Assembly: GCA_028691615.1 (NCBI GenBank)
Contig: JAQUYX010000010.1
Span: 1-36,948, forward strand
Direction: 5' to 3'
Length of the DNA stretch: 36,948 bases
From: Victivallaceae bacterium
Lineage (GTDB): Bacteria; Verrucomicrobiota; Lentisphaeria; Victivallales; Victivallaceae
Part shown: one piece after another, positions 8,729-15,923 of the stretch
How positions within the stretch are numbered: the stretch's first letter is position 1
Layout: each line of letters opens with the position of its first letter
Program-made: the position numbers and the translations under genes
Notes under the pieces: model-generated
What the model was told of the DNA's origin: nothing
Databases searched by the model: none
Seen by the model: the letters and a program-made list of their open reading frames with translations, nothing else

Positions 8729-8986
8729 TTATGCCTGCGGGAATGTTTTTTTCAGCAGATCGAGCATCAGGCCGTCGACGACCCGGTGATAAGTGACGCC
8801 GTTGATGACCACGTTGGGGCCTTCGGAGCATTCGGCAAGGCAAAGGCAGCCTTCCAGCTCCAGATCGACGCCGTCCTCGAGATGGTGTTCGGCGAGAAAT
8901 TTTTCGACGGTGTTGACGTTGGCGTCGTTGCCCCTTGCAAAGCAGGAACTTCCGACGCAGATCTTGATTTTCGGTTTGTCGCTCAT
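8729..8986 (-). CDS. Thioredoxin-like [2Fe-2S] ferredoxin, first gene of the hydrogenase cluster
   Basis: An 85-residue thioredoxin-fold [2Fe-2S] protein. Ligands appear as C10-x4-C15 and C49-x3-C53 within GCLCLAEC; an extra Cys is at 47. The start MSDKPKIKICVGSS follows GAGGAG by 12 nt, a slightly long spacing; the open frame continues upstream but through the promoter and GC-rich leader, so the longer form is rejected. It resembles the other [2Fe-2S] protein of the cluster in the first Cys pair but is otherwise divergent. It probably passes electrons to or from the sensory hydrogenase just downstream. Confidence 0.87.
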   Translation of the reverse strand: MSDKPKIKICVGSSCFARGNDANVNTVEKFLAEHHLEDGVDLELEGCLCLAECSEGPNVVINGVTYHRVVDGLMLDLLKKTFPQA

Positions 8987-9140
8987 AACGAACAAAGACT
9001 CCTCTTGGCAGTTCCGATTGACTTTCTGCGCCCGCCCCCGGCATCGGCGGCCGCCTTTGGAACGATCCCTTTTCTGCCGTGCCGAAGCAGAGATTTTCCG
9101 GGCGGAAAGCCGCGCCGCCGGGTTTTTCCGGTTTGTTCCT

Positions 9141-9169
9141 ACAATACTCTCGCGGAATGAAAAAGTCAA
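9141..9169 (-). promoter_or_regulatory. Sigma-70 type promoter of the hydrogenase cluster
   Basis: On the minus strand TTGACT and TATTGT are separated by 17 bp. Transcription would start near 9134, leaving a leader of about 150 nt before the ATG at 8986. The -35 matches five of six consensus bases. Confidence 0.6.
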
Positions 9170-9185
9170 TACGGATATAAAATTA

Positions 9186-9203
9186 TAGATATTATTATAT
9201 CTA
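9186..9203. promoter_or_regulatory. Palindrome upstream of the hydrogenase promoter, possible activator site
   Basis: TAGATAT-tatt-ATATCTA is a perfect 7-bp inverted repeat with a 4-bp spacer. Its centre is about 60 bp upstream of the predicted hydrogenase start, the position and 4-bp-spaced geometry typical of CRP/FNR-family class I activator sites. The half-site is not the E. coli FNR sequence, so the regulator is unknown; the region is AT-rich and chance is possible. Confidence 0.4.
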
Positions 9204-9295
9204 ATATACCGGGATTCTCTCCTTCTGTCAAGTTTTTTTCCGATTTTTTTCCGACACTTCCTTAAAAAAATGTGCAGTTCCGGGGCAATCTTCGA

Positions 9296-9324
9296 TTGAA
9301 AAAACAATCATGGAAGACTATTGT
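9296..9324 (+). promoter_or_regulatory. Sigma-70 type promoter of the repeat-protein/tat genes
   Basis: TTGAAA and TATTGT are separated by exactly 17 bp, giving a start near 9331 and a leader of about 54 nt. The -10 hexamer is the same as in the divergent hydrogenase promoter. Confidence 0.6.
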
Positions 9325-9384
9325 AAGCTCATCGATAGATTCATCGCGTTCTTTGGCGGTAAAAAAAACAACGGGAGGCTGAAA

Positions 9385-9843
9385 ATGAAGCGATTCCGGG
9401 TTGTGCTGTTGTGTTTCCTGCTTGGAACCTGCAGCGCATTTGCTGAAAACTGGGACTTTTTCTCACTCGGCGTGACCGAGACGTTTCCGGAAGACAAGAA
9501 CATTACGATCTGCGGGATCAAGGCCGGGGTGCCGATGTCTTACAACACCGCTCCAGTCTATGGATTGGAAGGCGCCCTCTTCTGGGGCGGCTGCGAGAAG
9601 GTCGCCGGAGTTAAATGCAGTCTGATCGCCACCGGCGGCAAGGCCGTCGCGGGACTTCAGCTGGCGCTGCTCAACTTTGCCGGCAAAGTCGCAGGATTGC
9701 AGCTCGGGCTCTTCAACAGCGCCAAGGACTCGGCCTTCCAGATCGGATTGCTCAACCACATTGAAAACAGCAGCGTCCCGTGGATGCCGCTGGTCAATTT
9801 CAAGTTTTGCAGTGAAACGCAAGCAAAGGAAACGGTAAAATGA
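9385..9843 (+). CDS. Exported G-x-Q repeat protein
   Basis: A 152-residue protein starting MKRFRVVLLCFLLGTCSAFA, a Sec signal peptide with likely cleavage after AFA. The ATG at 9385 has GGGAGG 6-7 nt upstream; an upstream in-frame ATG at 9310 overlaps the promoter and is rejected. The mature part has short repeats around VAGLQLALLNFAG, VAGLQLGLFNSA and AFQIGLLN, each about 17 residues. The pattern resembles the bacterial surface-repeat proteins annotated as LA_2272-like, where each repeat carries G-[hydrophobic]-Q-[hydrophobic]-G; this is pattern memory, not a search. The function is unknown. Its stop overlaps the start of the next, paralogous gene in ATGA. Confidence 0.8.
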   Translation: MKRFRVVLLCFLLGTCSAFAENWDFFSLGVTETFPEDKNITICGIKAGVPMSYNTAPVYGLEGALFWGGCEKVAGVKCSLIATGGKAVAGLQLALLNFAGKVAGLQLGLFNSAKDSAFQIGLLNHIENSSVPWMPLVNFKFCSETQAKETVK

Positions 9844-10589
9844 AAACTTGGATTGCAATGATGCTTCTTTCCGCCGGACTGATGCTTCCGGCGGCGGTGC
9901 TCGGCGAAGTTACTCCCGCACAGGGGAAAAAGTGCGACGCCAAAGAACAGGCCAAATGCGAAGCGCTCGCGGAACGGCAGGGCGCTTCTTCGGAAAGCTG
10001 GACGCCTATTCAGATCTGCTTTTTCCCGGGTGTCCCCGAAGCAATGTGGACGTCCAACGTCTACGGATTCAAATCCGGCTGGCCGGTCACCTGCGGTCAT
10101 GGACGGGTCTGGGGGCTGGAAGGCTCCTGGTTCTATTCCGGAACCGACAACGTGCGCGGCATTCAGGTTTCGTGGATCGTCTGCAAGGCGCTGGAATTTG
10201 ACGGGATCCAGTCGTCCTGGATCACCTGTCTGAATCTCGGAAAACAGTTCAACGGTCTGCAGGCCAGCGCGGGATACGTCCAAAGCGGCGACCTCAACGG
10301 CGCACAGTGCGGGACGGTCAATCTGGCCGGCAATGTGCAGGGCCTTCAGGCGGGACTGGCCTTCTGTCTTTCGAAGGACGTGACCGGATTTCAGGCCTCG
10401 CCGGTGGCGATCAACCGCGGGACGCTGCGCGGCGTTCAGTGCAACTTCTACGGTCAGGTCGAAGATGCCACCGGACTGCAGATCGGCGTGGTCAACGTTT
10501 CCCGCGGCGGCGGCTTTCAGTTCGGTCTGATTAATGTGATGAAGGATGGTTTTCTGCCCTTCTTCCCGCTCTTCAACTTCAGTATTTGA
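9840..10589 (+). CDS. Exported G-x-Q repeat protein, longer paralogue
   Basis: A 249-residue protein with a signal peptide (MKTWIAMMLLSAGLMLPAAVLG) and a short charged linker, followed by about nine repeats marked by GIQ, GIQ, GLQ, GAQ, GLQ, GFQ, GVQ, GLQ and GFQ at intervals of roughly 17-23 residues. It shares with the preceding protein the block GLEG-x-x-F near the repeat start and the ending FQ-x-GL-x-N followed by P-LFNF, so the two are tandem paralogues. The start overlaps the upstream stop (ATGA) with AAAGGAA upstream. The regular repeat suggests a beta-helix or beta-barrel-like surface structure. No enzymatic motif is visible. tatA follows after 38 bp. Confidence 0.8.
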   Translation: MKTWIAMMLLSAGLMLPAAVLGEVTPAQGKKCDAKEQAKCEALAERQGASSESWTPIQICFFPGVPEAMWTSNVYGFKSGWPVTCGHGRVWGLEGSWFYSGTDNVRGIQVSWIVCKALEFDGIQSSWITCLNLGKQFNGLQASAGYVQSGDLNGAQCGTVNLAGNVQGLQAGLAFCLSKDVTGFQASPVAINRGTLRGVQCNFYGQVEDATGLQIGVVNVSRGGGFQFGLINVMKDGFLPFFPLFNFSI

Positions 10590-10627
10590 CAGGATTTTCC
10601 AGCGAAAAAGCGACGGAGGGTACGAAT

Positions 10628-10882
10628 ATGATCGGCTGGCAGGAAATTGTGGTGATCGCGCTGGTTGTGCTGGTGCTCTTCGGCGCAAAACGGATTCCGG
10701 AGCTGGCCCGTTCGCTCGGACGGGCCTCCTATGAATTCAAAAAGGCCAAGAATCAGCTCGAGAAGGAGACCGATGATCTGGTGAACTCCTCCGAGCGCCG
10801 TGCCGAAGCGGAAGATGCCGCGACGGACAAGGTCGATTCCGCACCGGCCAAGGACGACAAGCCGCAGGAAAAGAAAGGCTGA
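10628..10882 (+). CDS. tatA: Sec-independent protein translocase subunit TatA
   Basis: An 84-residue protein with the TatA layout: one N-terminal membrane helix (about residues 5-19, EIVVIALVVLVLFGAKRIPE), the FGAKRIPELARSLG hinge and amphipathic helix, then a charged, disordered Lys/Glu/Asp-rich tail. It forms the pore-like assembly of the twin-arginine export system with TatC in the inner membrane. The ATG is preceded by GGAGGG at 7 nt. tatC follows after 49 bp; no separate tatB is seen, so TatA may serve both roles, as in minimal TatAC systems. Confidence 0.93.
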   Translation: MIGWQEIVVIALVVLVLFGAKRIPELARSLGRASYEFKKAKNQLEKETDDLVNSSERRAEAEDAATDKVDSAPAKDDKPQEKKG

Positions 10883-10931
10883 CCTTTTTTCCCCGCTCGC
10901 AAGAAGGGGGGCAAAAGGCATCGAAGTCGGC

Positions 10932-11657
10932 ATGGAGGAAGAGAGTTTCGTCACACATTTGGATGCGCTTCGCAAGGCATTGCTCGGAGCGCTCATCTTC
11001 CCTGCGCTCATGCTGGTGCCCGGGTGGCTGCTCTCGACCAAAGTGATGGATTTCCTCATCGGGTGGTGTTTGCGTGCGCCGGGCGGGGAGGAGATGCAGC
11101 TGCACTTTTTCTCTCCGATGGAAGCCTTCACGGTGCGGCTGAAAGTCACGCTGGTGCTTGCGCTGGTACTGGGGTTTCCGGGGGTGCTCAGCCGGGTTTG
11201 GGGATTTATCCTGCCGGCGCTGTACGACCGGGAACGCAGAGCTGCGCGGTTCTATCTCTTCTTTGCAACCATCCTCTTCTTTTCCGGCGCGGCCTTTGCA
11301 GTGGTCGGAATTATGCCGTTTGTGATCCGGTTCGCGATGAATTTCGCAACGCAGAAGATGACTCCGCTTCTGGGATTGTCGTCGTTTTTCGAGCTGGCGG
11401 GGGAGTTGGCGCTGGCGTTCGGGCTGATGTTTCAGATGCCGATTGCAGTAATGCTGCTGACCCGGTTCGGTGTGGTGCGCAAAGAGGTTCTGGCCGATAA
11501 GCGCCCTTATGTGGTGGTGATTTTGCTGGTCATCGCGGCAATCTTGACTCCGCCGGATATTGTCAGCCAGATCATGCTCTTTCTTCCCGCATGGCTGCTC
11601 TTTGAACTGGGGCTGCTGCTCTCCCCGGGAAGCAAAAACGAGCCTTCCGAGGAGTAG
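10932..11657 (+). CDS. tatC: Sec-independent protein translocase subunit TatC
   Basis: A 241-residue membrane protein that recognises twin-arginine signal peptides. It opens MEEESFVTHLDALRKALLG, matching the conserved HL-x-x-LR cytoplasmic N-terminus, and has about six hydrophobic helices, ending with FLPAWLLFELGLLLS. The conserved F-SPMEAF loop (HFFSPMEAFTVRLK) and LTPPDIVSQ before the last helices are typical of TatC. The start at 10932 has no strong ribosome-binding site; translation may be helped by the upstream tatA. The gene converges on the FUSC-like gene, with 19 bp between the two stops. Confidence 0.95.
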   Translation: MEEESFVTHLDALRKALLGALIFPALMLVPGWLLSTKVMDFLIGWCLRAPGGEEMQLHFFSPMEAFTVRLKVTLVLALVLGFPGVLSRVWGFILPALYDRERRAARFYLFFATILFFSGAAFAVVGIMPFVIRFAMNFATQKMTPLLGLSSFFELAGELALAFGLMFQMPIAVMLLTRFGVVRKEVLADKRPYVVVILLVIAAILTPPDIVSQIMLFLPAWLLFELGLLLSPGSKNEPSEE

Positions 11658-11676
11658 CAAATTTTCCGCCCTCGTG

Positions 11677-12669
11677 CTACCGGTCGAAGGAAAATTCCGA
11701 AACCAACACCAGAAGTCCCCCGATCATACACGCGATCGCGCTCGAAAAAATCAAATTGTACCCGGAATACTCCGTGGCCGCCAGGAAATTGCTGATTCCC
11801 GCAAAGAAGATGAAAAAACAGAATGACGACCATCCGTAGTGATTGTAGCGGAATTGGATAAAGTATGCCAGAAACCCGAAAAGAATGAAAAGATAGGTCA
11901 TCTGGTAATTGAAAAATCCGATATTGGCGACCAGCAGCATTCCGATGACAAATCCCGGCGCGGCCAGCAGGAAACGCGTGGCCGCCTTGTGATAGGCGAT
12001 CCGCCCCATCGCGCCGCCCATGTAGCAAAAGTTCGCCGTCGAGATCATCCAATGGGACTCCGGCCAGCGAAGCACGCGCGCGCAGAAGAGTCCCACTGTG
12101 GTGACGGCCGCCATCCGCAACGCATTTCCCGTGCTGATCGGTTCCGGTCTGGGCGGATAACAGCACCGGTGCGGCAGCATCCAGGGCTGAATGGCGATAA
12201 CCCAGATTCCGGCGAAGCCCGCGCATTGCAGGGCGCAGAAGCGGTTGAATCCTTCCAAATAGGAGTGAGAACCCGAAAACGTCAGATAACTTGCGGTCAG
12301 AATCGCCGTGGCGAGCACGGGATGGCGCAGCTGCGAGGCGACCAGAAAAACGGCGCAGAACATGACCAGCATAAGTGGAACCTGCGTAGGCCAGAAGACC
12401 GAAAGCAGAAATTGCAGAACGCCAATCAGAAATGTTCCGGTGAAGAGCACTCGGACGCGCGCGAGAAAATTGCGTTCATCGAAGGCGGAGATCGAGGAGA
12501 GGGCCGGTCCCATCACGAAGACGAAGTCGCCGGACGGGTGGTGAAGGAATTTCCACAGGACGAATCCGGTCAGGCCGGTGAGCAGCATGGTGGCCGCCTT
12601 TGCCGTGGCGTAGCAGGTGTGCTGCCACGGGTCGAGCGCGGTGATGGGAATTTCCTGTTCTGCGGACAT
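11677..12669 (-). CDS. FUSC-like integral membrane protein
   Basis: A 330-residue protein with roughly ten hydrophobic segments in two clusters. Each half contains a segment of the type found in FUSC/aromatic-acid exporter proteins (for example GDFVFVMGPALSSISAFDER and HWMISTANFCYMGG followed by RIAYHKAATRFL). The length is about that of the membrane part of such proteins; the soluble periplasmic domain of E. coli AaeB is absent. The start MSAEQEIPITALDPW at 12669 has GAGAGG 8 nt upstream. It has its own candidate promoter. It may export a small acid or amphiphile, but the substrate is unknown and the family call is moderate. Confidence 0.6.
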   Translation of the reverse strand: MSAEQEIPITALDPWQHTCYATAKAATMLLTGLTGFVLWKFLHHPSGDFVFVMGPALSSISAFDERNFLARVRVLFTGTFLIGVLQFLLSVFWPTQVPLMLVMFCAVFLVASQLRHPVLATAILTASYLTFSGSHSYLEGFNRFCALQCAGFAGIWVIAIQPWMLPHRCCYPPRPEPISTGNALRMAAVTTVGLFCARVLRWPESHWMISTANFCYMGGAMGRIAYHKAATRFLLAAPGFVIGMLLVANIGFFNYQMTYLFILFGFLAYFIQFRYNHYGWSSFCFFIFFAGISNFLAATEYSGYNLIFSSAIACMIGGLLVLVSEFSFDR

Positions 12670-12780
12670 CCTTGTTCCTCTCTCTGACTTGACGGCACGG
12701 CAAAAGTCCCGCCGATGAACCTTCCACTTCCCGAAAAATTTTTCCCGGCAGCGCGCTTTTTCCTCCATTCGGCGCGACGT

Positions 12781-12808
12781 ATCTTATCCGAAACAAACGA
12801 AGTTGCAA
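12781..12808 (-). promoter_or_regulatory. Candidate promoter of the FUSC-like gene
   Basis: On the minus strand TTGCAA and TAAGAT are 16 bp apart, about 110 bp upstream of the ATG at 12669. Both hexamers match the consensus at four of six bases. Confidence 0.4.
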
Positions 12809-12849
12809 GCGGGGAAACCATTTTTTCATGTTTTTTCCAGAAAAAACAA

Positions 12850-12894
12850 CAAAAGTGTAGCTTTTTCCTTAAAAATGACAAAAATGTATCTTTT
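12850..12894 (+). repeat. Tandem 16-bp repeats, candidate enhancer-binding sites upstream of gdhA
   Basis: CAAAAGTGTAGCTTTT (12850-12865) and CAAAAATGTATCTTTT (12879-12894) differ at two of 16 positions and start 29 bp apart. Each has AAAA..TTTT dyad character. They lie about 100-145 bp upstream of the sigma-54 start site, where activators of sigma-54 RNA polymerase usually bind. Confidence 0.5.
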
Positions 12895-12900
12895 GTGAAA

Positions 12901-12928
12901 TTGAAACTTTCCGTTGAAAAGCTATATT
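12901..12928 (+). promoter_or_regulatory. Sigma-70-like promoter upstream of gdhA
   Basis: TTGAAA and TATATT are 16 bp apart; transcription would start near 12935, giving a leader of about 110 nt. It may provide basal expression beside the sigma-54 promoter. Confidence 0.45.
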
Positions 12929-12966
12929 ATCCTGCGAGCCAAAGGATAGAGATGTTTTTACATTTT

Positions 12967-12984
12967 TTGGCACGTTATTTGCTT
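12967..12984 (+). promoter_or_regulatory. Sigma-54 (RpoN) promoter of gdhA
   Basis: TTGGCACG-TTAT-TTGCTT matches the -24/-12 consensus (YTGGCACG-N4-TTGCWW) at every defined position, with GG and GC separated by exactly 10 bp. Transcription would begin near 12994, leaving a leader of about 50 nt before the gdhA ATG. Confidence 0.8.
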
Positions 12985-13045
12985 ATTGATTGACACAACC
13001 TGTAAAAAAGAACCTTTTAAGGCAAACAAAGGAAAGGGACGAAGA

Positions 13046-14389
13046 ATGAATGTTTATGCAAGCCGGGTGTTGGAGAATCTGACCAAACAGCACAGCAACG
13101 AGAAGGAGTTTCTCCAGAGCGTGACCGAGGTTTTCGGAACGCTGGGCAAACTGCTCGATCGTGAAAACAAGTATGAGAAGAATAAAATTCTCGAGCGGAT
13201 CTCCATTCCGGAGCGCGCAATCACCTTCCAGGTTCCCTGGGTCGACGCCAAAGGCGAAATTCAGGTGAATTACGGATACCGCATTCAGTTCAACAGTGCA
13301 ATCGGACCGTACAAGGGCGGACTGCGGTTCCACCCCTCCGTGAACATGAGCATTCTGAAGTTTCTGGGCTTCGAGCAGATCTTCAAGAACAGTCTGACCA
13401 CCCTCCCGATGGGCGGCGGCAAAGGCGGCAGCAACTTCGATCCCAAAGGCAAGACCGACGCGGAAGTGATGAGCTTCTGCCAGAGCTTCATGCGGGAACT
13501 CTATCGCCACATCGGACCGAACACCGACGTCCCCGCCGGCGACATCGGCGTCGGCGGCCGTGAAATCGGATACCTCTTCGGCCAGTACCGCCGCATTGTC
13601 AACAGCTACGACAGCGTGCTCACCGGCAAAAAACTCAACTGGGGCGGCAGTCTCGTTCGTCCGGAAGCCACCGGCTACGGCGCGGTCTACTTCGCCAGCG
13701 AGATGCTCGCAACCCGCAAGATGGATTTCGCCGGTCGCCGCGTGCTGATCTCCGGCTCTGGAAACGTCGCGCAATACGCCGCCAAGAAGGCAATTCTGCT
13801 CGGCGCGAAAGTCATGAGTCTTTCGGATTCCTCCGGCACAATCCTCGTCGAACAGGGCATGACCTTGGACCAGCTCGAAGCGATTATGGAGCTCAAGAAC
13901 GTCCGTCGCGGCCGTCTGAGCGAATACGCCGCCACCGACAAGTCCACCAAGTATGTCGCCAGCGAGCGTCCGTGGAAGCAGCTCAAAACCGAGATCGCCA
14001 TGCCCTGCGCAACGCAGAATGAACTTGACATCGACGATGCCAAGGCTTTGATCGCCGGCGGATGCGTCTGCGTCTGCGAAGGCGCCAACATGCCCACGAC
14101 GCTGGAAGCGACCAGCTGCCTGCAGAGCAATCACGTCCTCTTCTCGCCCGGCAAGGCCTCCAATGCCGGCGGCGTGGCGACCAGCGGACTGGAAATGAGC
14201 CAGAACGCCATGCGTTTGAGCTGGACCGCCGAAGAGGTGGACGCCAAGCTGCACGGAATTATGGTCAGCATTCACAACACCGCGAAAGCCGCGGCCGAAG
14301 AGTTCGGCGAGCCGGACAACTACGTACTCGGCGCGAACATCGCCGGATTCCGCAAGGTTGCCGACGCGATGATCGATCAGGGCATCTGA
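13046..14389 (+). CDS. gdhA: Glutamate dehydrogenase, hexameric short-chain type (probably NADP)
   Basis: A 447-residue enzyme interconverting 2-oxoglutarate plus ammonia and glutamate. Substrate-binding and catalytic motifs are GPYKGGLRFHPSVN (87-100) and PMGGGKGGSNFDPKG (121-135, catalytic Lys126), followed by VPAGDIGVGGREIG and the Rossmann motif GSGNVA. The length is that of the ~450-residue bacterial/fungal biosynthetic hexamer class, which is usually NADP-linked; coenzyme use is inferred. The ATG at 13046 has AAGGGA upstream; an in-frame ATG at 12986 lies around the sigma-54 start and has no RBS. The promoter arrangement suggests control by nitrogen supply through an RpoN activator. A strong hairpin terminator follows. 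Confidence 0.96.
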   Translation: MNVYASRVLENLTKQHSNEKEFLQSVTEVFGTLGKLLDRENKYEKNKILERISIPERAITFQVPWVDAKGEIQVNYGYRIQFNSAIGPYKGGLRFHPSVNMSILKFLGFEQIFKNSLTTLPMGGGKGGSNFDPKGKTDAEVMSFCQSFMRELYRHIGPNTDVPAGDIGVGGREIGYLFGQYRRIVNSYDSVLTGKKLNWGGSLVRPEATGYGAVYFASEMLATRKMDFAGRRVLISGSGNVAQYAAKKAILLGAKVMSLSDSSGTILVEQGMTLDQLEAIMELKNVRRGRLSEYAATDKSTKYVASERPWKQLKTEIAMPCATQNELDIDDAKALIAGGCVCVCEGANMPTTLEATSCLQSNHVLFSPGKASNAGGVATSGLEMSQNAMRLSWTAEEVDAKLHGIMVSIHNTAKAAAEEFGEPDNYVLGANIAGFRKVADAMIDQGI

Positions 14390-14413
14390 TCCGATTTATC
14401 CACGAGAAAGAAA

Positions 14414-14450
14414 AACACCGTGTTCCTGTAAAGAAACACGGTGTTTTTTT
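14414..14450 (+). terminator. Rho-independent terminator after gdhA, bidirectional
   Basis: AACACCGTGTT pairs with AACACGGTGTT across a 10-nt loop and is followed by a T-run. The A-rich left flank makes it usable from the minus strand for the OYE operon, which stops at 14492. Confidence 0.9.
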
Positions 14451-14491
14451 GTCCGCGCACTCTGCCGGACGCATGGCATGAAATGCGATGC

Positions 14492-15922
14492 TTAACGGAG
14501 CGCTTTTTTGCATTCGCGCAGGCGAACGGCCTCGGGTTTTTCCTTGTAAAAGGGATCCAGCGGATAGCACCCGGAAATCATGCCCGCGCGGGGCGCATTC
14601 GTGCAATCGCCGAAGGTGCGGCAGATGCGGCAGCGATTCAACGTTTTTCCCGCCAGCACATCGGCGCAAAATTCCGGATAGGAGAGCACCATGCGTCCGA
14701 TTCCGGCAAAGTCCGCAATTCCATGGGCAATGGCGTATTCCGCGGCATTCGGCAAATATTCCTGAAGGCAAGTCAGCCCGGAGGCGATCAGCCGCACGCC
14801 GGGGCACAGCTCTTTGATCCGCCGCGCGGCGGCCAAATGCCGGGAAACATTGTAGAGCGGATGCTCCGGCATCTGATACCCGTCGGAAACAGGGTAGTAC
14901 GCCGGACGCTGCATGTGCACATTGTAATAAGGACTTCCGATGGTCGCGCAGATCAGCTCGGCCCCGTGTTTGCGCATGAGTTCAATGAGCTGCACCGTCT
15001 CCTTGAGATCGGGATCCATCCCCTTGCCGGTGCCGTCCCCGCCGAAGGCGTAAGGATATGGTTTTCCCGCGGGCCAGTGCATGGGAATGCCCGTGCCGTC
15101 CGCCCCCTTGACGAAGGGAAAAATATCGAAAAGGCTCACGCGCGACGCGATCCCGAGCCCGGGAGAGTTTGCCTTGATGCCGTCGGCGATCGACGTGAAG
15201 AAGCGCGTGCGGTTTTCAAAGCTGCCGCCGTAGCGGCCGCTGCGGTCGTAAGAGGTCAGCAACTCGTGCCCGAGATACCCGTGGGCATGCTTGATGTCCA
15301 CAAAATCGAATCCCGCTTCCTGCGCAAGTTCCGCCGCGTGGATGAAGTGTTCGACAATGTCGTCGAGTTCGCCATCGGAAACCACATCCGCGGGGGAGCA
15401 GTGGAATTTTTCGTCCAAAAGCACATGCGCGTAGGCAGTTTTCGGTTCCAGTTTCATCGCCTCATTCGGATGCGAGAAGCGCCCCGAATGGGTCAGCTGG
15501 AGCCCGATGACCAGCTCCCCCGAATCGGAACCGAATTGATTGCGGTGCGTCGCACGCATCTGCGTGACCAATTCCCGCAGCGCCGGCATCGTGTGATCGG
15601 CAATCATCAGCTGGCGCGGATTGCTCCGCCCCGAATGAATGACCGCGGCCGCCTCGGTCCCGAAGAGCAGTTTCGCTCCGCTTTGCGCAAAATGCAGCCA
15701 GCGGCGGCGGGTAAATTCCCCGGGAGTCCCGTCGGCCATGCAGTCCCACCCCTCCATCGGAAGAATGGCCCAGCGGTTGGCAAAACGGTGCCCGGCGCAT
15801 TGAATCGGCGACGCCAGATGCTGCGTGCCTTCGGCCAGACCGATGTCGATTTTCGCTTTCTCTAGTTCGCCGCGAAAGGCGTCGAGTGTTTTGCAGGAGG
15901 TGACTTTGAAATATTCGCTCAT
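14492..15922 (-). CDS. Old-yellow-enzyme family FMN oxidoreductase
   Basis: A 476-residue flavoenzyme of the NADH:flavin oxidoreductase/OYE TIM-barrel family. The barrel runs from about residue 20 to 430, with GLQLTHSGRFS (FMN/substrate region), FVDIKHAHGYLGHELL carrying the H-x-H pair that contacts the substrate, and YGGSFENRTRF. The C-terminus has a C-x2-C-x5-C-x11-C arrangement (starting NRCRICRTFGDC), suggesting an Fe-S cluster as in the 2,4-dienoyl-CoA reductase/trimethylamine dehydrogenase branch. The C-terminal FAD/NAD domain of those longer enzymes is absent. Start MSEYFKVTSCK has AGAGG 7 nt upstream. It is the last gene of a four-gene operon. The family reduces or oxidises C=C bonds conjugated to carbonyls; the substrate here is unknown. 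Confidence 0.9.
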   Translation of the reverse strand: MSEYFKVTSCKTLDAFRGELEKAKIDIGLAEGTQHLASPIQCAGHRFANRWAILPMEGWDCMADGTPGEFTRRRWLHFAQSGAKLLFGTEAAAVIHSGRSNPRQLMIADHTMPALRELVTQMRATHRNQFGSDSGELVIGLQLTHSGRFSHPNEAMKLEPKTAYAHVLLDEKFHCSPADVVSDGELDDIVEHFIHAAELAQEAGFDFVDIKHAHGYLGHELLTSYDRSGRYGGSFENRTRFFTSIADGIKANSPGLGIASRVSLFDIFPFVKGADGTGIPMHWPAGKPYPYAFGGDGTGKGMDPDLKETVQLIELMRKHGAELICATIGSPYYNVHMQRPAYYPVSDGYQMPEHPLYNVSRHLAAARRIKELCPGVRLIASGLTCLQEYLPNAAEYAIAHGIADFAGIGRMVLSYPEFCADVLAGKTLNRCRICRTFGDCTNAPRAGMISGCYPLDPFYKEKPEAVRLRECKKALR

Positions 15923-15923
15923 C

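Larger units (their letters stand above)
8987..9384. other. Divergent intergenic region between the hydrogenase cluster and the G-x-Q repeat genes
   Basis: This 398-bp gap has no gene. The left part (8987-9134) is a GC-rich 5' leader of the hydrogenase transcript with many possible short stems; I recognise no riboswitch class. The middle (9164-9300) is very AT-rich and holds two outward-facing promoters and a palindrome, listed separately. The right part (9331-9384) is the leader of the repeat-protein gene. Confidence 0.7.
12670..13045. other. Regulatory region between the FUSC-like gene and gdhA
   Basis: A 376-bp gap without a gene. It is sharply AT-rich from about 12810 and contains a divergent promoter for the FUSC-like gene, two tandem 16-bp repeats, a sigma-70-like promoter and a sigma-54 promoter for gdhA, all listed separately. 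Confidence 0.75.

Noticed and set aside
8987-9134. Riboswitch in the hydrogenase leader
   Set aside because: No conserved core of cobalamin, SAM, molybdenum cofactor or cyclic-di-GMP riboswitches was recognised; only generic GC-rich pairing is visible.
11650-11700. Terminator between tatC and the FUSC-like gene
   Set aside because: Only a 6-bp GTAGCA/TGCTAC pairing with a 15-nt loop and no T-run; not convincing.
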